From Usitatibacter sp038244725 (GTDB lineage Bacteria; Pseudomonadota; Gammaproteobacteria; Burkholderiales; Usitatibacteraceae): DNA of 64,000 nt. Both the position numbers and the translations under genes were made by a program. The stretch covers positions 32,447 through 96,446 of the forward strand of contig JBBRTF010000012.1 of NCBI GenBank assembly GCA_038244725.1, read 5' to 3'. Each line of letters opens with the position of its first letter. Positions within the stretch are counted from its first letter, which is position 1. The notes under the pieces were generated by a model. That model saw only the letters and a list, made by a program, of their open reading frames with translations. It was not told where the DNA came from and searched no databases. Shown piece by piece: positions 52,457 to 60,509 of the stretch.

Positions 52457-53638
52457 GTGACGTCGAAGACCTTCATCCTTGCGCTGGCCCTGTGGACGGC
52501 GAGCGCGGCCGCGTCGGCACAGGAGCTGCGCATCGCCCTCCTCCTGGCGAGGACCGGGCCGCTCGAGGCGTACTCGAAGCAGACCGAGACCGGATTCATG
52601 ATGGGCCTCGAATACCTCACCGGCGGAAAGATGGAGCTCGACGGCCGCAAGCTCAAGGTGCTGGTGAAGGACGACCAGGGCAAGCCCGACCTCGCCAAGG
52701 CCGCGCTCGCGGAGGCGTACGGCGACGACAAGGTCGCGATCGCGGTGGGAACGAGCTCGTCGGGGGCCACGCTCGCGATGCTGCCGGTGGCCGAGGAATA
52801 CAAGAAAGTGCTCATCGTCGAGCCGGCGGTGGCCGACAGCATCACGGGCGACAAGTGGAACCGCTACATCTTCCGCACCGCGCGAAACTCCACCCAGGAC
52901 GGGCTCGCGGGTGCCGCGACCCTCATGGGCGAGGCGAGCGTCGCCTTCCTCGCGCAGGACTATGCCTTCGGTCGCGACGGCGTGAAGGCCGCCAAGGATG
53001 CGCTCGCCGCCGTCGGCAGCAAGGCGAAGGTGGTGCACGAGGAATACGCGCCGCAGAACACCACCGACTTCACCGCCCCCGCGCAGCGCATTTTCGACGC
53101 GCTCAAGTCGAAGCCCATGCCGCGCATCCTCGCCATCATCTGGGCGGGGCCGCATCCGCTCGGCAAGCTCGCCGACCTCAAGCCCGAGCGTTACGGCATC
53201 GCGCTCGCACCGGGCGGCAACCTGCTGCCGGTGCTGAAGACCTGGAAAGCATATGCCGGAACCGAGGGCGCGATCTATTACTACTACGGCTTTCCGAAGA
53301 ACGCGATGAACGATTGGCTCGTGGCCGAGCACATGAAGCGCTTCAAGTCGCCGCCCGACTTCTTCACCGCCGGTGGCTTCGCCGCGGCGAGCGCCGTGGT
53401 GGCTGCGTTGCGCAGGGTTCCGACGGCGGACACCGAGAAGCTCATCGCCGCCATGGAGGGCATGGAATTCGACACGCCCAAGGGCAAGATGACCTTCCGC
53501 AAGGAAGACCACCAGGCGCTGCAGTCGATGTACCACTTCCGCATGAAGAAGGAGCAAAAGGGCGAGTGGGACCTGCTCGAGCTGGTGCGCGAGATTCCCG
53601 CCTCCGAGCTGCCGGTTCCGATCCGGAACAAGCGCTGA
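52457..53638 (+). CDS. Branched-chain-type ABC transporter substrate-binding protein
   Basis: The GTG at 52457 (GGAG upstream) gives 393 residues. Signal peptide ends near SAAASAQE (residue ~22). The type I periplasmic-binding (LivJ-like) domain follows: LRIALLLARTGPLEAYSKQTETGFMMG, then LKVLVKDDQGKPDLAKAAL, AIAVGTSSSGATLAMLPVAEEY and YIFRTARNSTQDGLAGAA. Members of this group in catabolic islands bind aromatic or other non-amino-acid compounds. It heads an ABC operon. Confidence 0.92.
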   Translation: MTSKTFILALALWTASAAASAQELRIALLLARTGPLEAYSKQTETGFMMGLEYLTGGKMELDGRKLKVLVKDDQGKPDLAKAALAEAYGDDKVAIAVGTSSSGATLAMLPVAEEYKKVLIVEPAVADSITGDKWNRYIFRTARNSTQDGLAGAATLMGEASVAFLAQDYAFGRDGVKAAKDALAAVGSKAKVVHEEYAPQNTTDFTAPAQRIFDALKSKPMPRILAIIWAGPHPLGKLADLKPERYGIALAPGGNLLPVLKTWKAYAGTEGAIYYYYGFPKNAMNDWLVAEHMKRFKSPPDFFTAGGFAAASAVVAALRRVPTADTEKLIAAMEGMEFDTPKGKMTFRKEDHQALQSMYHFRMKKEQKGEWDLLELVREIPASELPVPIRNKR

Positions 53639-53658
53639 GCCCGGCCCGCGGGAACGCC

Positions 53659-54441
53659 GTGTCCGCGCTGCCGATCACGCATCCGGTGCTCTCGACGCAC
53701 GGCCTGACCGCGCGCTTCGGAGGCCACGTGGCCGTGAACGCGGTGAGCGCGGCCTTCGAGGCCGGGACGCTCACGGCGATCGTCGGCCCCAACGGCGCGG
53801 GCAAGACCACGTACTTCAACCTCATCTCGGGCCAGCTCGCGGCGAGCGCCGGATCGGTGCGCCTCTTCGGCGAGGACGTGACACGCCTGGGCGCGGCGCA
53901 GCGTGCGCAGCGCGGCATCGGCCGGGCGTTCCAGCTCACGCAGCTGTTTCCCAACCTCACGGTGATGGAGAACGTGCGCCTCGCCGTGCAGAGCCGTGCG
54001 CGCGTGGGCCTCAGGCTTCTCTCGCTGTGGTCGAAGCACGTCGAGCTCATCGAGAAAGCCGAGCACTACCTGGATCGCGTGGGGCTCGCCGGCCGGCTCG
54101 ACGCACCCGCGGCATCGCTCTCCCACGGCGAGCAACGCAAGCTCGAGGTGGCGATGCTGCTGGCGCTCGAGCCGCAGGTGCTCATGTTCGACGAGCCCAC
54201 CGCCGGCATGAGCGTCGACGAGGTGCCGGTGGTGCTCGACCTCATCCACCACATCAAGGCCCAGGGCGACCGCACGGTGCTGCTGGTCGAGCACAAGCTG
54301 GAAGTCGTGCGCTCGCTCGCCGATCGCATCGTCGTGCTCCACGAAGGCTGCCTCGTGGCCGACGGCGACCCGGCGGCTGTGATGGCCTCGCCCATCGTGC
54401 GCGAGGCCTACCTCGGCGCGAGCCCGGCGGACCGTGGCTGA
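53659..54441 (+). CDS. livG: ABC transporter ATP-binding protein, LivG type
   Basis: A 260-residue ATPase from the GTG at 53659. Walker A is GPNGAGKTTYFNL (residues ~42-54), Q-loop AFQLTQLFPNLTVMENV, signature LSHGEQRKLEVAML, Walker B VLMFDEPTAGMS, H-switch LLVEHKLEVVR; the C-terminal tail (ADGDPAAVMASPIVREAYLG) is typical of LivG. It overlaps the LivF gene by eight bases. Part of the HAAT-type importer with the other genes here. Confidence 0.93.
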   Translation: MSALPITHPVLSTHGLTARFGGHVAVNAVSAAFEAGTLTAIVGPNGAGKTTYFNLISGQLAASAGSVRLFGEDVTRLGAAQRAQRGIGRAFQLTQLFPNLTVMENVRLAVQSRARVGLRLLSLWSKHVELIEKAEHYLDRVGLAGRLDAPAASLSHGEQRKLEVAMLLALEPQVLMFDEPTAGMSVDEVPVVLDLIHHIKAQGDRTVLLVEHKLEVVRSLADRIVVLHEGCLVADGDPAAVMASPIVREAYLGASPADRG

Positions 54442-55159
54442 GGCGATGCTCGAGCTCGCCGGCGTGCACACGCACATCGGCCGCTACCACATCCTGCAGG
54501 GCGTGGACCTCGCAGTGCCCGAGGGGGAGATGACCGTGCTCCTGGGACGCAACGGCGCGGGCAAGACCACCACGCTGCGCACCATCATGGGACTCTGGCA
54601 GGCGAGCCGCGGGCGGCTGCGCTACGGCGCGCGCGACATCACGAGCCTCGCCACGCCCGAGATCGCGCGCTCGGGCATCGCCTACGTGCCCGAGAGCATG
54701 GCGATCTTCTCCGGCCTCACCGTGCGCGAGAACCTGCTGCTGGGCGCGCGCGCGGGGAAGATGGACGCCGCTCGGCTCGAGTGGATCTTCGGTTTCATGC
54801 CGGCGCTGCGGAAGTTCTGGAACTATCCGGCCGGCAATCTATCGGGCGGACAAAAGCAGATGGTGGCCATCGCGCGCGCCATCGTGGTGCCGCGCCGCCT
54901 GCTCCTCGTGGACGAGCCCACCAAGGGCCTCGCGCCGGCCATCGTGCAGAGCCTGCTCGCCGCGTTCCGCGAGCTCAAGGCCGCGGGCAGCACGATCCTG
55001 CTCGTCGAGCAGAACCTGAGCTTCGTGAGGAGCCTGGGCGACCATGTCGCGGTGATGGACGACGGGCGCGTCGTCCACGCCTCGTCGATGGATGCGTTCG
55101 CGGCCGACGGCGCGCTGCAGTCGCGCCTCCTTGGGCTCGCGCTGGAGCCGCACGCGTGA
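54434..55159 (+). CDS. livF: ABC transporter ATP-binding protein, LivF type
   Basis: A 241-residue ATPase. The GTG at 54434 overlaps livG; an ATG at 54446 is an alternative start. Walker A is GRNGAGKTTTLRT, signature LSGGQKQMVAIARA, Walker B LLLVDEPTKGLAP, H-switch LLVEQNLSFVRS, in the LivF pattern. It overlaps the LivH gene by four bases (GTGA). Confidence 0.93.
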   Translation: MAEAMLELAGVHTHIGRYHILQGVDLAVPEGEMTVLLGRNGAGKTTTLRTIMGLWQASRGRLRYGARDITSLATPEIARSGIAYVPESMAIFSGLTVRENLLLGARAGKMDAARLEWIFGFMPALRKFWNYPAGNLSGGQKQMVAIARAIVVPRRLLLVDEPTKGLAPAIVQSLLAAFRELKAAGSTILLVEQNLSFVRSLGDHVAVMDDGRVVHASSMDAFAADGALQSRLLGLALEPHA

Positions 55160-56178
55160 ACGCGGCGGGCGAGCCGGTGGCGGGCGGAGAAGCGCTTCCT
55201 GCGGCGCGCCTGGACGTCGCTCCATTGCTGCTCGTGCCGGCGCTGGCCCTTGCGGCCATTCCCTTCGTGGGGAACATTCCCGCCTGGGTGACGCTCACCG
55301 TCGCGGGGCTCGCGATGGGGATGATGGTCTTCATCATGGCGAGCGGGCTCACGCTCGTCTTCGGCCTCATGGACGTGCTCAACTTCGGCCACGGCGCCTT
55401 CGTCTCGGTCGGCGCCTACGCGGCGACACTGGTGCTGCTGCCCCTCGCGGGCTGGACCGGCGCCGATTCGCTGATGCTCAACCTTGCGGCGATCGCGCTC
55501 GCAGTCGCCGTCGCGATGATCGCCACCGGCGCGGTGGGGTTCGTCTTCGAGCGCCTGCTCGTGCGGCCCGTCTATGGGCAGCACCTGCGCCAGATCCTCG
55601 TGACGATGGGCGGGGCGATCGTCACCGAGCAGCTCATCGTCGTCATCTGGGGGCCGGAGCAGATCCCGCTGCCGTTGCCGCAGAGCCTGCGCGGCGCCGT
55701 CGTCATGGGAGAGGTCGCGATCGAGAAGTACCGCATCTTCGCGGTGGTGGTCGGGCTCGTGGTCTTCGCGGCGATGTTCCTCGTGCTCAACCGCACGCGC
55801 CTGGGGCTGCTCATCCGCGCGGGCGTGGAGAACCGTGACATGGTCGAGGCGCTCGGCTACCGGATCCGGAGGCTTTTCGTGGGCGTGTTCGTCGCCGGAT
55901 CGGCGCTCGCCGGACTGGGCGGCGTGTTGTGGGGCCTGTATCGCGAGATGCTCACCGCGTCGATGGGCGGGGAGATCGTGGTGCTGATCTTCATCGTGAT
56001 CATCATCGGCGGCCTGGGCTCGGTGGGCGGCTGCTTCCTGGGGGCCTTGCTCACCGCGCTGGTGGCCAACTACGCGGGATACCTCGCGCCCAAGGCCGCG
56101 CTCGTCTCCAACATCCTCGTGATGGTGGCGATCCTGCTCTGGCGTCCCGCGGGGCTCTATCCCATGACCAGGCGCTGA
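55156..56178 (+). CDS. livH: Branched-chain-type ABC permease, LivH type
   Basis: A 340-residue integral inner-membrane protein with eight or nine helices. It begins with ~25 polar residues before the first hydrophobic segment, so the GTG at 55156 is the likely coupled start. LivH-type blocks are visible: MASGLTLVFGLMDVLNFGHGAF and VGAYAATLVLL, RTRLGLLIRAGVENRDMVEALGY, FIVIIIGGLGSVGGCFLGALL. It pairs with LivM, encoded ten bases downstream. Confidence 0.92.
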   Translation: MNAAGEPVAGGEALPAARLDVAPLLLVPALALAAIPFVGNIPAWVTLTVAGLAMGMMVFIMASGLTLVFGLMDVLNFGHGAFVSVGAYAATLVLLPLAGWTGADSLMLNLAAIALAVAVAMIATGAVGFVFERLLVRPVYGQHLRQILVTMGGAIVTEQLIVVIWGPEQIPLPLPQSLRGAVVMGEVAIEKYRIFAVVVGLVVFAAMFLVLNRTRLGLLIRAGVENRDMVEALGYRIRRLFVGVFVAGSALAGLGGVLWGLYREMLTASMGGEIVVLIFIVIIIGGLGSVGGCFLGALLTALVANYAGYLAPKAALVSNILVMVAILLWRPAGLYPMTRR

Positions 56179-56188
56179 TGGCGCGCCC

Positions 56189-57250
56189 ATGATCCGCGCG
56201 CTCCTTTCCGACGACCTTCCCCGCAGCCGCGGGCTGGCCGCGCTTCTCGTGGCCGTCGCCGTCGGGCTTGCGCTCGCCCCATTCCTGGTGAGCGGCGCCC
56301 GCGCGATCAACACGGCCGCCACCATCTGCGTGTTCATCGTGCTGGTCGCGTCCTACGACCTGCTCCTCGGCTACTGCGGCATCGTGTCGTTCGCGCACAC
56401 GATGTTTTACGGCATCGGCGCCTACGGCGCGGGCCTCGCGCTGGGTTCGATGGGCCCCACCTGGTGGGCTCTCTTCTGCGGCGTGGCCACCGCACTCCTC
56501 GTGTCGCTGGTGCTCGCGCTGGCCATCGGGCTGCTGTCGCTTCGCGTACGCGCCCTCTTCTTCGCGATGATCACGCTCGCCGTCGCGTCGGTGTTCGGGG
56601 TGCTCGCCTCGCAGCTGTCGGACTTCACCGGCGGCGAGGACGGAAGGAACTTCCCGGTGCCCGAGTGGCTGCGCCCTGGCTACCGGCTCTTCGAGGCCGA
56701 CGTCCTCGGGCGGTCGATCGATGGGCGCCTCGTCACCTACTACCTCGTGTTCGCTGCCTCGGCCGTTCTCTTCCTGTTGCTGCTGCGCGTGGTGAACTCG
56801 CACTTCGGCCGCGTGCTGCTGGCGATCCGCGAGAACGACTTCCGCGCCGAGGCCCTGGGATACCGCACCGTGGTCTATCGCACGCTCGCCAATTGCATCG
56901 CGGCCCTGGCGGCGACGCTCGCCGGCGCGCTCATGGCGCTGTGGCTTCGCTACGTGGGGCCCAAGACCATGCTCGGCTTCGACGTGATGACCGACATCCT
57001 GTTGATCGTCGTGATCGGCGGCATGGGCCGGATGTACGGTGCGGTGATCGGCTCCGTGTTGTTCCTCCTCGCGCAGAACTACCTCCAGTCCGCGATGGGG
57101 CGCGTGTCCGGTGAGCTCACGGCGCTGCCCTGGCTCGCGAGGGCGCTCAATCCGGACCGCTGGATGCTGTGGATGGGCGTGCTCTTCATCGCCTGCGTCT
57201 ACTACTTTCCCTCGGGCATCGTGGGAAAGCTGCGCGGCACGGGAAAGTGA
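56189..57250 (+). CDS. livM: Branched-chain-type ABC permease, LivM type
   Basis: A 353-residue polytopic protein with the LivM-type ILLGYCGIVSFAHTMFYGIGAY-like stretch (here LLLGYCGIVSFAHTMFYGIG), RVLLAIRENDFRAEALGY, and the C-terminal IVVIGGMGRMYGAVIGSVLF. It completes a five-gene HAAT importer. The acyl-CoA ligase gene starts ten bases downstream, which suggests that the imported acid is activated at once to its CoA ester. Confidence 0.92.
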   Translation: MIRALLSDDLPRSRGLAALLVAVAVGLALAPFLVSGARAINTAATICVFIVLVASYDLLLGYCGIVSFAHTMFYGIGAYGAGLALGSMGPTWWALFCGVATALLVSLVLALAIGLLSLRVRALFFAMITLAVASVFGVLASQLSDFTGGEDGRNFPVPEWLRPGYRLFEADVLGRSIDGRLVTYYLVFAASAVLFLLLLRVVNSHFGRVLLAIRENDFRAEALGYRTVVYRTLANCIAALAATLAGALMALWLRYVGPKTMLGFDVMTDILLIVVIGGMGRMYGAVIGSVLFLLAQNYLQSAMGRVSGELTALPWLARALNPDRWMLWMGVLFIACVYYFPSGIVGKLRGTGK

Positions 57251-57260
57251 GGCTGGGCGA

Positions 57261-58784
57261 ATGCTCGAGCTGGCAACGCTGATCGCGCGCCAGGCACGCT
57301 ACCGCCCCGGGGCCACGGCCGTGGTGTGTGACGGCGAGCGGCTCACCTACGCGCAGTTCTGGGAGAGGGTGGCGCGAGCGGGCAACGCGCTGCGCGCGCT
57401 CGGCCTGGGCCCCGGGGACAAGGTGGCCACGCTCGCCGCCAACTCGCTGGAGCTCCTCGTGATCTACTGGGCGGTGCCGTCGATCGGCGCCGTGCTCGTG
57501 CCGCTGTCGCCATTGCTGCTGCGCGAGGGCCTCGCCAGCCTCATTCGCGGCTCGCAGGCTCGCTGCCTCATCGCCCAGACGTCCATGCTGCCGGTGCTGC
57601 GCGAGATGCGCGACGAGCTGCCCCCGCAGGTCCTGATCCTCGAGGGCGAGCGCGACGGATTCGGCGACTACCGGGCGCTTCGCGACGCCCAGTCGCCGGA
57701 CATGGTGCCCGCGCAGGTCGACGAAGGCGACCTCTTCAATATCATGTTCACCAGCGGCACGACGGGCGTGCCCAAGGGGATCATGCACACCCACTTCGTG
57801 CGCTCGATGTACGCCACCCTGATGGGCGCGGCGTTGCGCATGACGCCCGAGTCGCGCGCGCTGCACTGCGGCGCGATCGTCTTCAACGGCGCGTTCGTCA
57901 CGATGATGCCCTCGTTCTTCCTCGGCGCAACCTACTTCCTGCTGCTCCAGTTCGATGCCGAGGAGACAATCGCGGCGATCGAGCGCGAGAGCGTCACCCA
58001 CGTGATGCTCGTCCCTGCGCAGATCGTGGCGATCCTCGGCGCGAAGGGTTTCGACGCGAAACGCCTGGCCTCGCTGGAGTGCATCCTTTCGCTGGGGGCG
58101 CCGCTGCTCAAGCCCGACAAGGATCGGTTGAACGCCGAGCTCCCGGGGCGCCTCTACGAGCTCTACGGGCTCACCGAAGGCTTCCTCACGATCCTCGATC
58201 GCAGCGACGCGGTGCGCAAGGCAAGCTCCGTCGGCGTGCCGCCGGCCTGCTTCCAGATGCGCATCGAGCGCGAGGACGGCAGCGAAGCGGCTCCGCGCGA
58301 GCCCGGGGAGATCGTGGGCCGCGGCCCGATGCTGATGAAGGGCTACTACAACCGGCCGGACCTCACGGTGCAGGCCATCCGCGACGGCTGGCTGCATACC
58401 GGCGACGTCGGCTATGTCGACGAGGAGGGCTATCTGTACCTGGTCGATCGCATGAAGGACATGATCGACTCCGGCGGCGTGAAGGTGTATCCGCGCGACG
58501 TCGAGGAAGTCGCCATTCGCCATGCCGACGTGCGCGAGGTGGCGGTGTTCGGCATTCCCCACGACAAGTGGGGCGAGACTCCGCTCGCGGCGGTGATCCT
58601 GCGGCCGGGATCCCGGGTCACGCCCGAGGCTTTGCGCGACTGGATCAACGCGCGCGTGAGCGCCCGGTTCCAGCGCGTCGCGGGCGTGGTCATCATGGAG
58701 GACTTTCCGCGCAGCACCGCGGGCAAGACGCTCAAGCGCGAGCTGCGGGAACCTTATTGGGCCGATCGCGGCAGGAGGATCTGA
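57261..58784 (+). CDS. AMP-forming acyl-CoA ligase (class I adenylate-forming)
   Basis: A 507-residue ligase that makes acyl-AMP and then acyl-CoA. The AMP-binding motif is FTSGTTGVPKGIMHTH (~residues 164-179), the A5 motif YELYGLTEGFL, A7 WLHTGDVGYVDEEGYLYLVDR, A8 MKDMIDSGGVKVYPRDVEE, and A10 Lys in STAGKTLKREL. The sequence is closest in style to long-/medium-chain or aryl-CoA ligases; the acid cannot be told from sequence. It is last of the island. Confidence 0.92.
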   Translation: MLELATLIARQARYRPGATAVVCDGERLTYAQFWERVARAGNALRALGLGPGDKVATLAANSLELLVIYWAVPSIGAVLVPLSPLLLREGLASLIRGSQARCLIAQTSMLPVLREMRDELPPQVLILEGERDGFGDYRALRDAQSPDMVPAQVDEGDLFNIMFTSGTTGVPKGIMHTHFVRSMYATLMGAALRMTPESRALHCGAIVFNGAFVTMMPSFFLGATYFLLLQFDAEETIAAIERESVTHVMLVPAQIVAILGAKGFDAKRLASLECILSLGAPLLKPDKDRLNAELPGRLYELYGLTEGFLTILDRSDAVRKASSVGVPPACFQMRIEREDGSEAAPREPGEIVGRGPMLMKGYYNRPDLTVQAIRDGWLHTGDVGYVDEEGYLYLVDRMKDMIDSGGVKVYPRDVEEVAIRHADVREVAVFGIPHDKWGETPLAAVILRPGSRVTPEALRDWINARVSARFQRVAGVVIMEDFPRSTAGKTLKRELREPYWADRGRRI

Positions 58785-58828
58785 GCGACTGACCTACAAT
58801 AGCGGCGAATCCACCGAGGAGAGTCGAG

Positions 58829-59806
58829 ATGGCGCACGCAATCCGAATCCACAAGGCCGGCGGTCCCGAAGTCCTGCAATGGGAAGAGGTGAACGTCCCG
58901 CAGCCGGGAGCGGGCGAAGCGCTCATCCGCCACAAGGCGGTGGGCCTGAACTACATCGACACCTATCACCGCACGGGCCTGTATCCGCTGCCGATGCCTT
59001 CGGGAATCGGCCTCGAGGCGGCGGGCGTGGTCGAGGCGGTGGGCGCGGGCGTGACTGACGTGAAGGCGGGCGACCGCGTCGCCTACGCGAACGGCCCCAT
59101 CGGCGCCTATTCGGAGCTGAAGGTGCACCCGGTCGATCGGCTCGTGAAGATTCCCGACGGCATCACCTTCGAGCAGGGCGCGAGCATGATGCTGCAGGGC
59201 CTCACGGTGCAGTACCTGCTGCGGCGCATGCACGTGGTGCCCAAGGCGGGCGACACGATCCTGTGGCACGCGGCCGCGGGCGGCATCGGCCTCATCGCCT
59301 GCCAATGGGCGAAGGCGCTCGGCGTGAATCTCATCGGCACGGTGAGCTCGGAAGAAAAAGCCAAGCTCGCGCGCGAGCACGGCGCCGCTCACACGATCAT
59401 CTACACGAAGGAAGACTTCGTCGCGAAGGTGATGGAGATCACCGGCGGCAAGAAGGTGCCGGTGGTGTACGACTCGGTGGGCAAGGACACCTTCGTGAAA
59501 TCCCTCGACTGCCTGCAGGTGCGCGGGCTCATGGTGAGCTTCGGCAACTCGTCTGGCGCGGTGCCGCCGACCGACCTGGGCATCCTCGCCGCGAAAGGCT
59601 CGCTCTACGTGACGCGCCCGTCGCTCATGGGCTACGTCGCCAAGCGCGACGAGCTCCTCGCTTCCGCGAGGGACCTCATCGACATGGTGGTGGGCGGCAA
59701 GGTGAAGGTCGGCCCCCGCCAGTCCTACGCGCTGAAGGATGCGGCCCGCGCGCACAGCGACCTCGAGGCGCGCAAGACGACGGGGTCCACGGTCCTCATT
59801 CCCTGA
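58829..59806 (+). CDS. Zinc-independent NADPH:quinone oxidoreductase (MDR family)
   Basis: A 325-residue medium-chain reductase of the QOR/crystallin type. It opens IRIHKAGGPEVLQWEEVNVP and has IDTYHRTGLYPLPMPSGIGLEAAGVVEAVG, the Rossmann motif HAAAGGIGLIACQWAKALG, and VVYDSVGKDTFVKSLDCL. No zinc-ligand cysteines are seen. It reduces quinones or activated enones with NADPH. It has its own GAGGAGA ribosome-binding site, and a promoter may lie in the 44-base gap after the ligase gene. Confidence 0.93.
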   Translation: MAHAIRIHKAGGPEVLQWEEVNVPQPGAGEALIRHKAVGLNYIDTYHRTGLYPLPMPSGIGLEAAGVVEAVGAGVTDVKAGDRVAYANGPIGAYSELKVHPVDRLVKIPDGITFEQGASMMLQGLTVQYLLRRMHVVPKAGDTILWHAAAGGIGLIACQWAKALGVNLIGTVSSEEKAKLAREHGAAHTIIYTKEDFVAKVMEITGGKKVPVVYDSVGKDTFVKSLDCLQVRGLMVSFGNSSGAVPPTDLGILAAKGSLYVTRPSLMGYVAKRDELLASARDLIDMVVGGKVKVGPRQSYALKDAARAHSDLEARKTTGSTVLIP

Positions 59807-59888
59807 GGGGCGCCGCCGCGGCTTGAAATGCGCCGCCGCGAGGTCTAGGCTGGTTTCACGGGTTTCCCAACGCCAAGGAGGGACGACC

Positions 59889-60401
59889 ATGAGACTCCGG
59901 ATGTATTTGACGCTCCCCGACGTCTCGAGCGCCCGCAGGCTCGCCAACGACTTGCTGCTCGCGCGCATCGAGGACAAGCACATGCATTTCCTGGCGCGCC
60001 GCGGCACCGACCTGGGCGAGCTCCACGAGGCCTCCTACCTGCAGAAGACCGACACCGTCCACGGCGCCTTCGTGGGCTTCGTGGTCGGCGGCCTCATGGG
60101 CGTGCTGGTGGGGCTCCTCCTTGTGAACTACCCTCCGCAAGGCGTGTCGCTGGAGCTCGTGGCCGTGCTCATCGCCGCCATCGTCGGCGCCATGCTGGGC
60201 ACGTGGGTGGCGAGCATGGTGGGAATGCAGGTGCCCAACTCGCGCTTGCGCAACTTCGAGGGCGAGCTGCAGGAGGGCAAGATCCTCCTTATGCTCGACG
60301 TTCCCTCGGGCCGCTACGACGAGGTGCGCAACGTGATCGCGCGCACCCACCCCGAGGCGGCCGACCGCGGCAACGAGCCCACCGTCCCCGCATTCCCATA
60401 G
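59889..60401 (+). CDS. Small membrane protein with a glycine-zipper hairpin, DUF1269-like
   Basis: A 170-residue protein starting MRLRMYLTLPDVSSARRLANDLLLARIEDKH, a ferredoxin-like domain (to ~55). Two Gly-rich TM helices follow (AFVGFVVGGLMGVLVGLLLV and VAVLIAAIVGAMLGTWVAS), then a cytoplasmic tail with KILLMLDVPSGRYDEVRNVI. DUF1269 members have this layout. Function unknown. It lies between the quinone reductase and the kinase genes, each in the same direction. Confidence 0.75.
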   Translation: MRLRMYLTLPDVSSARRLANDLLLARIEDKHMHFLARRGTDLGELHEASYLQKTDTVHGAFVGFVVGGLMGVLVGLLLVNYPPQGVSLELVAVLIAAIVGAMLGTWVASMVGMQVPNSRLRNFEGELQEGKILLMLDVPSGRYDEVRNVIARTHPEAADRGNEPTVPAFP

Positions 60402-60433
60402 AGGGAAAGAAGACCGGCGCCCGTTCGGGACCG

Positions 60434-60455
60434 AAAAGGGGTCCGGCCCCGTTTT
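60434..60455. repeat. Short palindromic hairpin AAAAGGGG ... CCCCGTTTT
   Basis: An imperfect inverted repeat (one extra G) with a five-base loop, ending in T-rich sequence. It may work as a weak terminator for the small membrane protein gene and precedes the kinase promoter region (TATGAT-like hexamer at 60476-60481). Confidence 0.45.
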
Positions 60456-60509
60456 GTGCCCGCGGAACCCTAGGTATGATGGGGTCAAGAAAGAACTCAG
60501 GGAGAGTTC

